A stretch of 45,229 nucleotides of DNA from JBGSYJ01 sp041748075 (GCA_041748075.1 JBGTDX010000032.1:1-45229), one strand, 5' to 3'. Numbered from the stretch's first letter, positions 7,687 to 16,582 are shown. The notes: a model not told the origin generated them from the letters alone. Program-made: numbers and translations.

Positions 7687-9408
7687 TCAGGGAAAACCGC
7701 GCCTGCGGCCGGTGGGCTGTGAGAAGGCCGGAGGTGTGATCGGGGCTGGAGCCGCCTTCACTTCCACACGGGCGAAGCCGGTCTCTTTCGAGATCTCGTC
7801 CATGACGCCGACGGAGATCCTGTCGCCGGTGCCGCGGATATTCACCGAGATCTCATAGGTGAAGTGCGATGCCTGCGCCTTTGCGAACTGAGCGGCGGGG
7901 ATCGAGAAGGACTGCGTCTTGCGAATCACATCGCTGTAATCTCCGCTCTGATCGGCGGCGACGATGAAGACGGAGAAACGGCCGACGTGCTCGTCCCCCT
8001 GAGGGAAGGCCGTGAGTCTCGATATTGGAATGCGAATTCTGAGCGGAATGGACTTTTTCCCCATCCTCAGTTCGTTGACCCGCTCCTTTTCCACCGAGAT
8101 CCCGAGGTCGTTCCGGTCGGAAAGATTGAAAAGATTTGCCAGTGAGAAGTCTTCCATCTGCGACTCCCACGACTTTTCTTCCACCGACTTGCGCACACGG
8201 ACCCTCAGCCCCGGTCTGGTCGTGCGAACGTTGATGGCACGCGTGCGATCTCTGCCATTCGAGGCCTCGATGCGATAGCCGAGTGAGTAATACGACTCCA
8301 GATCCTCGACGATCTGAGGCAGGATTTTCTCCACCTCGATCGGTCCCGCGGCGAGCAGACCTCCGGTTTCATTCGCAATCCTCGAGAGCGCGCTCAGTTC
8401 ATTATCGAGAATCATGTAGTTCCTCGATTGCGCGGTGCCGCTCTCGAATTCGGCGCTCGCTTCAGGCTTGAAGATGCCTGTCGGGTGGAGCGGGTAGATC
8501 GTGACACCGTGTGAGTTGGCGGTCCGTATCAACCGTGCCACGATCGACGATGTATTGAACTCCATCGCGCCGGTAGGAGGACCGTCCGTGGTTCCCCCTC
8601 TCGGAATGAAGTACTCCATGCCTGCCAGGCGCGAGAAGCTTTCGCTGGCCAGCAGCATGATCTTTCGTCCTTCCAGACCGCCAACGCTCGCGATCAGCGA
8701 GTTGATCGCAGCGACGCGATTTCTCATTCTGGCTCGCGCGACCTGTGCCTCCTGGCGCCTCGAGGTATCCATGTGACCCTGAACGTCGGCTTCCGATGCC
8801 TCCGGGTTCATCCGAAAGAACTGCTCGGCCTGCTCGAGATCTTTCAGCTCATCACGCCCGCGCCGCTCGGCCCCGCGGACCGATGCGATCTTGTCGATCT
8901 CCTTTTCGATCGTTCTCAGATCGCTGGTGAAGTGCAGCGGAACCTTCATGCTGTGGTCATACGTGGCAATCATGACTTCGTCGCCCGGACGGACGGACTC
9001 GCGAACGAATGATTTGATCGCGTCGAACCACGGGCCGCGGTGCTGGCGCGACATGGCAAACTGGTCGATGCAGAGGATGATCTTTCGCGGCGTGGAGGGT
9101 GCGAGCTGGGCTTCGAGGGCAGACGCAGTCGCCTTGTCCGGCGCAATCGCCATGGCGGTGAGAGCCCCTGCGCGTCCTCGGTATTCACTGAAATTGGCAA
9201 TCGGCTGAGGCTTTCCGTCCTGAAGGAGCTCAAAATCCGATGCAGTCAGGCCCTGAACGCGCCTGCCCTCGCGGTCGACGACGATCACGTCGACGTTCAT
9301 GATTCTCACTTCAATCGACTCGGTGAGTACCGGCTCGGGTTCCTGCGCCGTCGCCTGAAATGTGAGAACCGCGAGACTGACAATCGCCAGCCGTCTACCT
9401 GTCGTCAT
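7687..9408 (-). CDS. Secreted VWFA-related protein of the acidobacterial type
   Basis: A 573-residue exported protein with a signal peptide (residues 1-22, MTTGRRLAIVSLAVLTFQATA). It resembles the acidobacterial VWFA-related family (TIGR03436): an N-terminal strand region (IEVRIMNVDVIVVDREGRRV, then FELLQDGKPQPI), then a von Willebrand factor A-like domain starting at about RKIILCIDQ. The canonical metal-site motif DxSxS is replaced by DQFAMS, so classical metal-dependent binding is doubtful. The C-terminal third is beta-rich with a charged tail. An ATG also exists at 9459, but 9408 gives a clean signal peptide and has GGGAG about 7 bases upstream. Function is unknown; the family is expanded in Acidobacteriota, the main taxonomic clue here. 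Confidence 0.85.
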   Translation of the reverse strand: MTTGRRLAIVSLAVLTFQATAQEPEPVLTESIEVRIMNVDVIVVDREGRRVQGLTASDFELLQDGKPQPIANFSEYRGRAGALTAMAIAPDKATASALEAQLAPSTPRKIILCIDQFAMSRQHRGPWFDAIKSFVRESVRPGDEVMIATYDHSMKVPLHFTSDLRTIEKEIDKIASVRGAERRGRDELKDLEQAEQFFRMNPEASEADVQGHMDTSRRQEAQVARARMRNRVAAINSLIASVGGLEGRKIMLLASESFSRLAGMEYFIPRGGTTDGPPTGAMEFNTSSIVARLIRTANSHGVTIYPLHPTGIFKPEASAEFESGTAQSRNYMILDNELSALSRIANETGGLLAAGPIEVEKILPQIVEDLESYYSLGYRIEASNGRDRTRAINVRTTRPGLRVRVRKSVEEKSWESQMEDFSLANLFNLSDRNDLGISVEKERVNELRMGKKSIPLRIRIPISRLTAFPQGDEHVGRFSVFIVAADQSGDYSDVIRKTQSFSIPAAQFAKAQASHFTYEISVNIRGTGDRISVGVMDEISKETGFARVEVKAAPAPITPPAFSQPTGRRRGFP

Positions 9409-9515
9409 GAGGAAGCTCCCGGGAACACTTACATAAGAATAACCTGCCGGCGGGGCCACGGTTGGAACACTCTCGTTAAATCCTCAGTGGCCTGCTCGAG
9501 GAATGACACCCATGA

Positions 9516-9528
9516 GTCATCGTGAGCG
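9516..9528. repeat. Intergenic repeat core, copy 3
   Basis: GTCATCGTGAGCG keeps the GTCATNNTGAGCG core of the copies at 4085 and 7648. It lies in the 206-base gap upstream of the VWFA-related gene and beyond the folA 3' end. Nothing else in that gap is recognisable. The match is short, so this may be an eroded copy or chance. Confidence 0.35.
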
Positions 9529-9614
9529 CAAGTGGCCTGACACGCAATGGTCGGCCACTCTCCGACGCGCCGGTTCATTGTTTGCCACACTGGTGAGGAC
9601 GCTGCTCTGCGAGC

Positions 9615-10145
9615 TCAGGAGGAGACGTCGGTCCGTTCGGCGCCGGGGCGTTCTGTAGAAGCCTTCCGCTCGAGCAGGAGAAAGCTGTACGGGTATTCAT
9701 TTTTGTCGTCCGCTTCGTGATCCTCGCGCGACACGACCCTCCACGCGCCCATCTCGATCTCCGGAAACAGGACGTCCCCCTCGACATCGGCGTGCACGAG
9801 CGTGAGATGCAGCCTGTGTGCGATCGGAAGCGTTAGCCGGAAGATCTCCGCGCCTCCGAGAACAAGGACTTCTTCCTCTCCGCGTGCCGTTTCGAGGGCC
9901 TCTTCGACAGACCGGACCACGGTCACGCCCTCGGGGGCAGTCTTCCAGCTCCGGCTGACGACGATGAACGTTCTACCGCGAAGCGGTCGGCCGATCGAAT
10001 CGTACGTTTTTCGCCCCATGATCACGTGATGCCCCATCGTCAGCGCCTTGAACCGTTTCAAGTCGCTGGACAGACGCCAGGGAAGCTGGTTGTCGCGGCC
10101 AATCACCCGATTGCGCGCCATCGCGACGATCAGCGTGATCTTCAT
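9615..10145 (-). CDS. folA: Dihydrofolate reductase
   Basis: Reduces dihydrofolate to tetrahydrofolate with NADPH, restoring the cofactor used by the neighbouring thymidylate synthase. The 176-residue protein has the standard N-terminus (ITLIVAMARNRVIG), the active-site region LPWRLSSDLKRFK with the catalytic acid aligned as Asp, NADPH-binding HHVIMGRKTYDSIGRPL, and VLGGAEIF. It has about 15 extra C-terminal residues relative to E. coli FolA. Its ATG overlaps the thyA stop as ATGA (10142-10145), so the two are translationally coupled. Confidence 0.96.
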   Translation of the reverse strand: MKITLIVAMARNRVIGRDNQLPWRLSSDLKRFKALTMGHHVIMGRKTYDSIGRPLRGRTFIVVSRSWKTAPEGVTVVRSVEEALETARGEEEVLVLGGAEIFRLTLPIAHRLHLTLVHADVEGDVLFPEIEMGAWRVVSREDHEADDKNEYPYSFLLLERKASTERPGAERTDVSS

Positions 10146-10936
10146 ACGGCGATCGGCGCTTTGATCGATGGATGCGGATCGTAGTCTTCCACGATGAAGT
10201 CCTCGTACCGGAAATCGAAGATCGAGGTCACATCGGGATTGATGCGCATCCTCGGCAGCGGCTTTGGATCGCGTGTGAGCTGAAGCGCGGCCTGCTCGAG
10301 ATGGTTGCTGTAGAGGTGCGCGTCGCCGAGGGTGTGGATGAACTCGCCAGCTTCCAGCTTTGTGACCTGCGCGACCATCAGCAGCAGCAGCGCATAGGAA
10401 GCGATATTAAAGGGAACCCCGAGAAAAACATCGGCGCTGCGCTGATACAGCTGGCAGGAGAGCTTCCCATCCCCGACCCAGAACTGGAAAAGCGCATGGC
10501 AGGGCGGGAGCTTCATGTGCGGAATGTCGGCAACGTTCCATGCGCTGACCATCAGCCGCCTCGAATCGGGATTCCGCCGGATCTGCTCGATGACCTGGGA
10601 GATCTGGTCGACGTGCGAACCGTCCGGTGCAGGCCACGATCGCCACTGATGTCCATAAACCGGCCCCAGCTCCCCGTTCTCGTCGGCCCATTCGTCCCAG
10701 ATCGTCACGCCGTTGTCCCGCAGGTACTGGACGTTCGTGCTTCCAGAAAGGAACCAGAGCAGCTCGTGAATGATCGAGCGGAGATGCAGCTTTTTCGTGG
10801 TGAGGAGTGGGAAGCCGGCAGCCAGGTCGAATCGCATCTGATACCCGAACGTGCTGAGCGTTCCCGTTCCCGTCCGGTCCGACTTCGACACGCCCGTGTC
10901 GACGATGTGCCGGAGGAGATCGAGGTAGGCCTGCAT
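10142..10936 (-). CDS. thyA: Thymidylate synthase
   Basis: Makes dTMP from dUMP using methylene-tetrahydrofolate, producing dihydrofolate that FolA recycles. From the ATG at 10936 the protein is 264 residues, the same length as E. coli ThyA, and aligns from its first residues (MQAYLDLLRHIVDTG). The frame is open 18 bases further up, but that start is not needed. Seen are SDRTGTGTLSTFG, the active-site Cys146 in LPPCHALFQF, the dUMP phosphate-binding QRSADVFLGVPFNIASYALL, and HLYSNHLEQ. It sits 63 bases after the CARDB-like ORF and overlaps folA by four bases. Confidence 0.97.
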   Translation of the reverse strand: MQAYLDLLRHIVDTGVSKSDRTGTGTLSTFGYQMRFDLAAGFPLLTTKKLHLRSIIHELLWFLSGSTNVQYLRDNGVTIWDEWADENGELGPVYGHQWRSWPAPDGSHVDQISQVIEQIRRNPDSRRLMVSAWNVADIPHMKLPPCHALFQFWVGDGKLSCQLYQRSADVFLGVPFNIASYALLLLMVAQVTKLEAGEFIHTLGDAHLYSNHLEQAALQLTRDPKPLPRMRINPDVTSIFDFRYEDFIVEDYDPHPSIKAPIAV

Positions 10937-10999
10937 GGTCAGATGATGCCACAACCGCGTGCCATCCTTCGCCCTCGCCCCGGCGAGGCGCCGGACGCG

Positions 11000-11560
11000 C
11001 TAGGATTCCACCCGATGTCCGAAACCGTCGAGCAATCGCCCGGAGTCGGCCTGTATCCGGCCACACCGCTCATCCGTCGTCTCGGGGTAGATCGCAATCG
11101 CCGCCGAGTCGTTGAAAATGTCGACCAGGAGTTGCATGTATCCTTCGAAGGACCGGACGCCTGCCACCTCGAGGGGGCGATCCTGCGCGATGAAGTCGTA
11201 GTGCGACTGCTCGGCGTAGAATCCAACCGCCAGTGCGTCGGTGAACACCGACAGCTCGTCATCCCCGACGGACAGGGTCAACTCTTCGCGAGCGAATGAC
11301 CAGGGTCTGCTGAGCGGAATCTCCACCGTGGCCCCAGGGCCGAAATCGAGCGATCCCGCGACCACCGGCACGCCGTCGACGAGCCACTCGTAGGCGACGC
11401 CCTCTAAACGGACCTCGGAGCTGTTCTTCACGTACGCGATCCATGTGACCGAAGCGTTCTCGGCCGGCCAACCGTCCCGCGCAGGATCGGTGCTGTCCCA
11501 CACGTAGTCAATTGCCGGGGATCGATGGATCCATCCGATCTCGAGATCGCCGCCAGCCAA
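11000..11560 (-). CDS. Uncharacterised beta-rich ORF, possibly a truncated CARDB-like protein
   Basis: A 186-residue frame with a TTG start (11560) and no signal peptide. Residues 30-90 (VTWIAYVKNSSEVRLEGVAY, then EWLVDGVPVVAGSLDFGPG) look like a CARDB-type beta-sandwich. The following VGFYAEQSHYDF and IFNDSAAIAIYPETTDE segments recall longer secreted Acidobacteriota proteins. Here the frame stops soon after those segments, 63 bases before thyA, and the N-terminus lacks export signals. It could be a remnant of a larger gene or a short family member. The upstream end lies close to divergent lysA, and the in-frame sequence continues above 11560 without a stop for at least 50 bases, so the start is uncertain. 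Confidence 0.5.
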   Translation of the reverse strand: MAGGDLEIGWIHRSPAIDYVWDSTDPARDGWPAENASVTWIAYVKNSSEVRLEGVAYEWLVDGVPVVAGSLDFGPGATVEIPLSRPWSFAREELTLSVGDDELSVFTDALAVGFYAEQSHYDFIAQDRPLEVAGVRSFEGYMQLLVDIFNDSAAIAIYPETTDERCGRIQADSGRLLDGFGHRVES

Positions 11561-11621
11561 CGTTCTCGAACGCAGACGGCACTTGCGTCCACTGGCCGAA
11601 TCGCGGACACTCTCTCGACTG

Positions 11622-12893
11622 ATGCGCTTTCACGACGGGCTCCTTCACATCGGCGATCTTCCCGCCACCGACCTGGTCTACCGCTACGGCTCTCCGCTCT
11701 ACGTCTACGACGCCGCCGTCCTGCGCCGTCAGACCGCACGCTTAATCGGAGCACTCGAGCACCTTCCTTTCAAACCGTTCTACGCGATCAAGGCGAACGA
11801 CAACCTCGCCATCCTCCGAATGCTCAGGCAGGCAGGCTTCGGATGCGATGCGGTATCCCCGGGCGAGGTGTTTCTCGCGAGGACGGCCGGCTTCGATGGT
11901 TCCGAGATCTGGTTCACATGCTCGAACGTCTCCGACGACGATCTGCTCGCTCTCGCAGATCCCACGATCGTCATCAACGTCAACTCGATGTCGGAGATCG
12001 ACCGCTGCATCCGGCTCCGGCTGCTCAACAGAATCGCGATCCGGGTGAATCCGGACGTCGGGGCGGGCCATCACCGCGACGTCGTCACTGCCGGCCTTGG
12101 GGTGAAGTTCGGTGTCGACCTTGCCGAACTCGACGATGCCCGCGGTACCGCTGAAGCCGGCGGCCTTACCGTCGTCGGACTTCATGCACACATCGGTTCG
12201 GGGGTCGCAACCACGGAGCCTCTGCTCGAGTCAGCAAGGATGCTCGTGGAGCTTTCCAAGGACTTCCCTTACCTCAGATGGGTCAATTTCGGCGGCGGGA
12301 TCTCAGTGCCTTACAAGCCCGGCGAGGACGATTTTCCGATCGAGGAGTACGGGCGCGGTCTGTCGAAGATTGCCGGCGAAACGCTTCGCTCTCGCGGCAT
12401 CCGCGCCATCCTCGAGCCTGGACGTTACATATCGGCGCAGTCGGGGGTGCTGCTCGCCCGCGTTACTTCGAAACGGGTCAGCGCCGGTCACGAGTGGATC
12501 GGTTGCGATACCGGAATGAACCACCTGGCGCGTCCTTCCCGCTATGGGAGCTATCACCACATTCTGAACGCATCGGAGGGCTCCGATTCCGATCTGAGAG
12601 AGAACGCCGTCGTTCCGCGTCCGGACGGCTACGAGGCGATCGTCGCCGGCAACATCTGCGAATCAGGTGACGTCTTTACCAAGGGCGACCTCGGGCCGGA
12701 GCTCCGATCGATGCCCCCGGTGAAAGAAGGCGATCTGCTCGCATTCTGCGATGCGGGGGCCTACGGATTTTCCATGGCGTCTCATTACAATGCACGGCTG
12801 CTTCCGGCCGAAGTGCTCGTCGATGGCTCAGAGGCGACGGTGATCAGAAAGCGACAGCATTACTCCGATCTTCTGCGGGGACAGAGACAATGA
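11622..12893 (+). CDS. lysA: Diaminopimelate decarboxylase
   Basis: Last step of lysine synthesis: PLP-dependent decarboxylation of meso-diaminopimelate, which is also a murein precursor in diderms. The protein has 423 residues from the ATG at 11622; an upstream in-frame ATG at 11583 gives an extra 13 residues outside the family pattern. PLP Lys57 lies in FYAIKAND. Further marks are LHAHIGSG, FGGGISVPY, EPGRYISAQSG, GNICESGDVF with the catalytic Cys, and the C-terminal CDAGAYGFSMASHYN. It is the first gene of a plus-strand cluster with the deacylase-like lipoprotein and the permease. Confidence 0.96.
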   Translation: MRFHDGLLHIGDLPATDLVYRYGSPLYVYDAAVLRRQTARLIGALEHLPFKPFYAIKANDNLAILRMLRQAGFGCDAVSPGEVFLARTAGFDGSEIWFTCSNVSDDDLLALADPTIVINVNSMSEIDRCIRLRLLNRIAIRVNPDVGAGHHRDVVTAGLGVKFGVDLAELDDARGTAEAGGLTVVGLHAHIGSGVATTEPLLESARMLVELSKDFPYLRWVNFGGGISVPYKPGEDDFPIEEYGRGLSKIAGETLRSRGIRAILEPGRYISAQSGVLLARVTSKRVSAGHEWIGCDTGMNHLARPSRYGSYHHILNASEGSDSDLRENAVVPRPDGYEAIVAGNICESGDVFTKGDLGPELRSMPPVKEGDLLAFCDAGAYGFSMASHYNARLLPAEVLVDGSEATVIRKRQHYSDLLRGQRQ

Positions 12894-12970
12894 GCATCAG
12901 AACGGTGGATTCCGCATTCGCAGAGCGGGCCCTCAGCCAATCAATGGACCATCGATCGAGATTCCAGATT

Positions 12971-14671
12971 ATGCAGACTCGCCTCTTCGTCCTCGTCCTC
13001 ACGTTTTCAATTCTCTTCACGACAGGATGTGCCTCTGTACCTCCAGCCGCCGTTCGCGACACGAACGGTTTCGACCTGATGGTCGTCAATGCGCGAATCA
13101 TCGACGGGACCGGCGCACCATGGTTCCGTGGTGATGTCGGAGTGCGCGGTGACACGATCGTCTTCGTTGGCGATTTGTCGGATGCCACCGCGTCCACCGT
13201 CATCGACGCCCGCGGCCATGTTCTCTCGCCCGGTTTCATCGACCTGCTCGGGTGGGACCATGGTTCGGTGCTCGTCGACCCGAGACTGGAAGGCAAGATC
13301 CGGCAGGGTGTGACGACCGAGGCGACCGGAGAAGGGAATTCTCCAGGCCCGTTCACGGAAGCGATAGTCCGTGAGAGGAACGCCGCAGATCCCACCGGAA
13401 GGCAGATCACATGGAGAACACTCGGCGACTTCATGCAGGTCGTCGAAAGAGGTGGTACCGCGCTCAATTTCGCGTTCTTCGTCGGCGCAACGAACCCTCG
13501 ATCGATGGTGCTCGGCCAGATCAACCGGCAGCCGACCGAAGAAGAGATGCAGCAGATGGAGGCGATCGTCGACGAGGCGATGCGCGAGGGCGCCATCGGC
13601 CTTTCCACTTCGCTGATCTACATTCCGGCGCTTTACTCGACGACAGAGGAGATCATCCGGCTCGCGAAAGTAGCCGCGAAGTACGAAGGGGTCTACTTCA
13701 GCCACATCCGGGACGAGGGGGACTTCATCGAAGCCACGCTGGAGGAAGCATTCCGGATCGGTGAAGAAGCCCGCATTCCGGTGAACATCTGGCATCTGAA
13801 AGTCTCGAAGCCGGCAAACTGGGGGAAGATGAAGTCGGTGGTCGAACAGATCGAAGAGGCTAGGAAGCGGGGGATCGACGTCGCCGCAAACGTCTATCCG
13901 TACATCGCCTCGTCTACGGGCCTGACGACGCGCGTTCCGAACTGGGCTCTCGAAGGAGGGTATGGAGCGTTCCGCGAGCGCCTCCGCGATCCGGAGCAGC
14001 GGGCGCGCATCGGCGCCGAGATGCGCACGATCATGGATACGCTGGGAGGCCCCTCGCGCGTGCTCGTCTCGCGTATTCCGAATCCCGAGCTTTCCCGCTA
14101 CGAACGGAAGCGAGTCGACGAGATCGCATCGATGATGAACGTCCAGCCGGTCGAGGCGATGCTGCAACTCTTCGAAGCGAGCCGCTACTCGCCGAGCGGA
14201 ATCTTCTTCTCGATGAATGAAGACGACCTTCAGCTCGCGTTGCGCCAGCCCTGGGTTTCGGCGGGATCGGATGCCGGTGCCGTCGTGGGAGAAGGCGTCA
14301 AGGCAGGCGCGCATCCCCGGGCGTACGGCACCTTTCCCAGAATCGTGGGGCACTACGTCCGCGACCATCAGCTGTTCACCCTCGAAGAGGCCGTGCGCAA
14401 GCTCACGTCACAGGCGGCTGCGCGCATACAGCTGCAGGATCGCGGCATCATCCGCGTCGGAATGAAGGCCGACATGATCGTCTTCGATCCGGCGACCATC
14501 CGCGATGTGTCCACCTATGAAGAGCCACACCACTTCTCGCAGGGGATTTCCGACGTGATCGTCAACGGGATTCCGGTACTTCACGGCGGAACGATGACCA
14601 CAGCTCTTCCGGGCCGGGTTCTGCGTGGACGCGGCTGGGACGGTACACTTCGCAGTACGACGGGCAACTGA
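12971..14671 (+). CDS. Amidohydrolase-family lipoprotein (D-aminoacylase-like) with altered metal site
   Basis: A 566-residue member of the amidohydrolase superfamily closest in layout to N-acyl-D-amino-acid deacylases: an N-terminal beta part (VVNARIIDGTGAPWFRGDVG), then a TIM barrel, then a C-terminal beta part (GMKADMIVFDPATI). A lipoprotein signal (MQTRLFVLVLTFSILF, then TTGC) places it on a membrane outside the cytoplasm. The usual GFID-HxHxD metal motif reads GFIDLLGWDHG (from 13232), and the usual Cys region reads TTEATGEGN. The later ligands seem kept (His in SHIRDEG and NIWHLKVS, Asp in SAGSDAG). Substrate and activity are therefore uncertain. The frame is open to an ATG at 12890 that overlaps lysA, but 12971 gives the proper signal peptide. 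Confidence 0.82.
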   Translation: MQTRLFVLVLTFSILFTTGCASVPPAAVRDTNGFDLMVVNARIIDGTGAPWFRGDVGVRGDTIVFVGDLSDATASTVIDARGHVLSPGFIDLLGWDHGSVLVDPRLEGKIRQGVTTEATGEGNSPGPFTEAIVRERNAADPTGRQITWRTLGDFMQVVERGGTALNFAFFVGATNPRSMVLGQINRQPTEEEMQQMEAIVDEAMREGAIGLSTSLIYIPALYSTTEEIIRLAKVAAKYEGVYFSHIRDEGDFIEATLEEAFRIGEEARIPVNIWHLKVSKPANWGKMKSVVEQIEEARKRGIDVAANVYPYIASSTGLTTRVPNWALEGGYGAFRERLRDPEQRARIGAEMRTIMDTLGGPSRVLVSRIPNPELSRYERKRVDEIASMMNVQPVEAMLQLFEASRYSPSGIFFSMNEDDLQLALRQPWVSAGSDAGAVVGEGVKAGAHPRAYGTFPRIVGHYVRDHQLFTLEEAVRKLTSQAAARIQLQDRGIIRVGMKADMIVFDPATIRDVSTYEEPHHFSQGISDVIVNGIPVLHGGTMTTALPGRVLRGRGWDGTLRSTTGN

Positions 14672-14726
14672 GAACGAAGCAGAACAGGACGCCGGAGTTC
14701 CGGCTCCCGAGAAGGAGTGTGAGAAT

Positions 14727-16043
14727 TTGAGCTCTACCGAGAACTCTCCCGATCGTCTGATTCGTGCAGTCGGGTTCTGGGGCCTCGTTGCCCTCTGCAT
14801 CAACGGAGTGGTCGGAAGCGGCGTTTATCTGCTTCCTTCGGAATCCTACAAGTTTCTCGGACCCTTCTCTCTGTGGGCACCGCTGCTCTTCGCGATTCCC
14901 GTCTTCATTCTCGTGCTCTGCTTTGCGGAAGCATCGAGTCATTTCAGCGAGCCGGGCGGCGCGTATCTCTACGCTCGCACGGCTTTTGGCGATTTCATCG
15001 GCTTCGAGACCGGCTGGATGAACATGCTCGCCCGCGTGACTTCGCTCGCTTCGCTCTCGAACGGTTTCGTCGTCTCGCTCGCCCGCCTGTTTCCGGAGGC
15101 CGGGACGGGACTCGCGCGGGCGCTGCTCATCAGCGGTGCGCTGGTGCTCTTCGCGACGATCCACATCCTCGGAATCAAGTTCGGAGCCCGGACGATCTAC
15201 TTTTTCACGATCGGCAAGCTCGTTCCTCTCCTCATCTTCATCGTCGTTGCGCTGATCGCGTTCCGGACGAACCCGTTCCCGATGTCCTTCACCCTTCCCG
15301 GCGCCGAGGCGAACTGGCGTGAAGCCGCATTCCTCCTGCTGTTTGCATATGCCGGATTCGAGAACCTGGGCATTCCTGCCGGTGAGTACAAGAACCCTCG
15401 CAGGGAGCTTCCGTTCGCGCTGCTCACCGGCATCCTGGCGATCGCCGCGGTCTACTCGCTCGCGCAGCTCGCTGCGATGTCAGCGCTCCCCGACCTGTCG
15501 GCCACCGACACGCCGATCGCCGACGCTGCAGCGATGATCATGGGCCCGCTCGGTGCCACGCTCATCACCGTTGGAGCCATCATCTCGATCCTCGGCACGA
15601 ACCTCGGCACCATGCTCGAAGGGTCGCGAATGATGTACACCATGGGTCTGAATCATCCCCCGTACACATTCCTTTCGAAGATTCACGACCGCTTCCGGAC
15701 TCCTTACGTCTCCATCGCCGTGCTCGCCGCGATCGCGATACCGATCGCGATTCAGGGATCCTTCGTGAAGCTGGCCCTGTTGTCGGCGACCGCACGACTG
15801 ACGACCTACCTTTTTACGTGTGCCGCGGTTCCCCGGCTCCGGAAGATTTCCGGATCGCGGGGCTTCCGGGCGCCCGGCGGTCTGCTCGTCCCGATACTCG
15901 GAGTGCTGATCTCTTTGACGCTGTTCAGCATCATGACCAGGGAACGGCTGATCGCGGCCACGATCGCCCTGGTCGTCGGCGCGATTCTCTTCGGCATCGC
16001 CCGTGCGTCCAGCAGGCCACCGAGGAAGCCGATCGCCGAGTGA
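14727..16043 (+). CDS. APC-family amino acid permease
   Basis: A 438-residue inner-membrane transporter with about 12 predicted membrane segments. The first helix has the unwound substrate-binding glycine motif of the APC fold (NGVVGSGVYLLP). FAYAGFENLGIPAGEYKNP matches helix 6 and the following loop of amino acid/polyamine permeases. Substrate cannot be read from the sequence. The frame is open from an ATG at 14625 inside the previous gene, but the TTG at 14727 is preferred: it has AAGGAG (14712-14717) nine bases upstream and removes a hydrophilic extension. Cotranscription with lysA and the deacylase-like gene suggests uptake of an amino acid or its derivative. Confidence 0.9.
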   Translation: MSSTENSPDRLIRAVGFWGLVALCINGVVGSGVYLLPSESYKFLGPFSLWAPLLFAIPVFILVLCFAEASSHFSEPGGAYLYARTAFGDFIGFETGWMNMLARVTSLASLSNGFVVSLARLFPEAGTGLARALLISGALVLFATIHILGIKFGARTIYFFTIGKLVPLLIFIVVALIAFRTNPFPMSFTLPGAEANWREAAFLLLFAYAGFENLGIPAGEYKNPRRELPFALLTGILAIAAVYSLAQLAAMSALPDLSATDTPIADAAAMIMGPLGATLITVGAIISILGTNLGTMLEGSRMMYTMGLNHPPYTFLSKIHDRFRTPYVSIAVLAAIAIPIAIQGSFVKLALLSATARLTTYLFTCAAVPRLRKISGSRGFRAPGGLLVPILGVLISLTLFSIMTRERLIAATIALVVGAILFGIARASSRPPRKPIAE

Positions 16044-16048
16044 TCTGA

Positions 16049-16582
16049 CTACGCGAACAGCCAGTAACAGATGGCAACCGAGGAGACGACGGCGACCAGG
16101 TCGGCAATGAGGGCGGCCGGAACGGCGTGGCGGGTCTTCTTGACCCCGATGGCGCCGAAATAGACTGCGAGCACGTAGAACGTCGTCTCGGAGCTTCCGT
16201 ACATCGTTGCCGATATTCGTCCAAGCAGAGAGTCGGGACCGTAGGTCGTCACCATGTCGGTCATCAGCGCCAGCGAGCCGCTTCCGGTCAGAGAGCGGAA
16301 CACCGCGAGGGGGAACACTTCCGGCGGGAAGCCGACGGCGGTGAGAATTGGACGCAGTCCTTCGGTCAGCAGATCCATCGCGCCCGATGCGCGAAACATC
16401 CCGATCGCCACGAGGATCGCCACTAAAAAGGGGATGATTCTCACGGCAACATTGAAGCCTTCCTTCGCACCGTCGACGAAGGTCTCGTACACCTTGACTC
16501 CCCGCAGCAATCCGTACAGGGGGATGCCGACCAGCATGACCGGAATGGCCCAGAGCGAAATCAGGTCAACGAGCTCACGCAT
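16049..16582 (-). CDS. spmB: SpmB-like membrane protein (nucleoside-recognition/Gate domain)
   Basis: A 177-residue protein with about five membrane segments, matching the spore maturation protein B family. Typical are IIPFLVAILVAIGMFRASGA, FRSLTGSGSLALMTD and MYGSSETTFYVLAVYFGAIG. In Bacillus the SpmA/SpmB pair affects spore core dehydration, but homologues are common in non-sporulating bacteria, where the role is unknown. Start: ATG at 16582 with GAGG upstream; an in-frame ATG at 16600 lacks a ribosome site. It overlaps spmA by 8 bases, so the pair is coupled. It converges on the permease gene 5 bases away. Confidence 0.9.
   Translation of the reverse strand: MRELVDLISLWAIPVMLVGIPLYGLLRGVKVYETFVDGAKEGFNVAVRIIPFLVAILVAIGMFRASGAMDLLTEGLRPILTAVGFPPEVFPLAVFRSLTGSGSLALMTDMVTTYGPDSLLGRISATMYGSSETTFYVLAVYFGAIGVKKTRHAVPAALIADLVAVVSSVAICYWLFA

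Noticed and set aside
13007..14368. Open frame of 453 codons opposite the deacylase-like gene
   Set aside because: No recognisable domain and a composition typical of antisense frames; the plus-strand gene has a signal peptide and family motifs.
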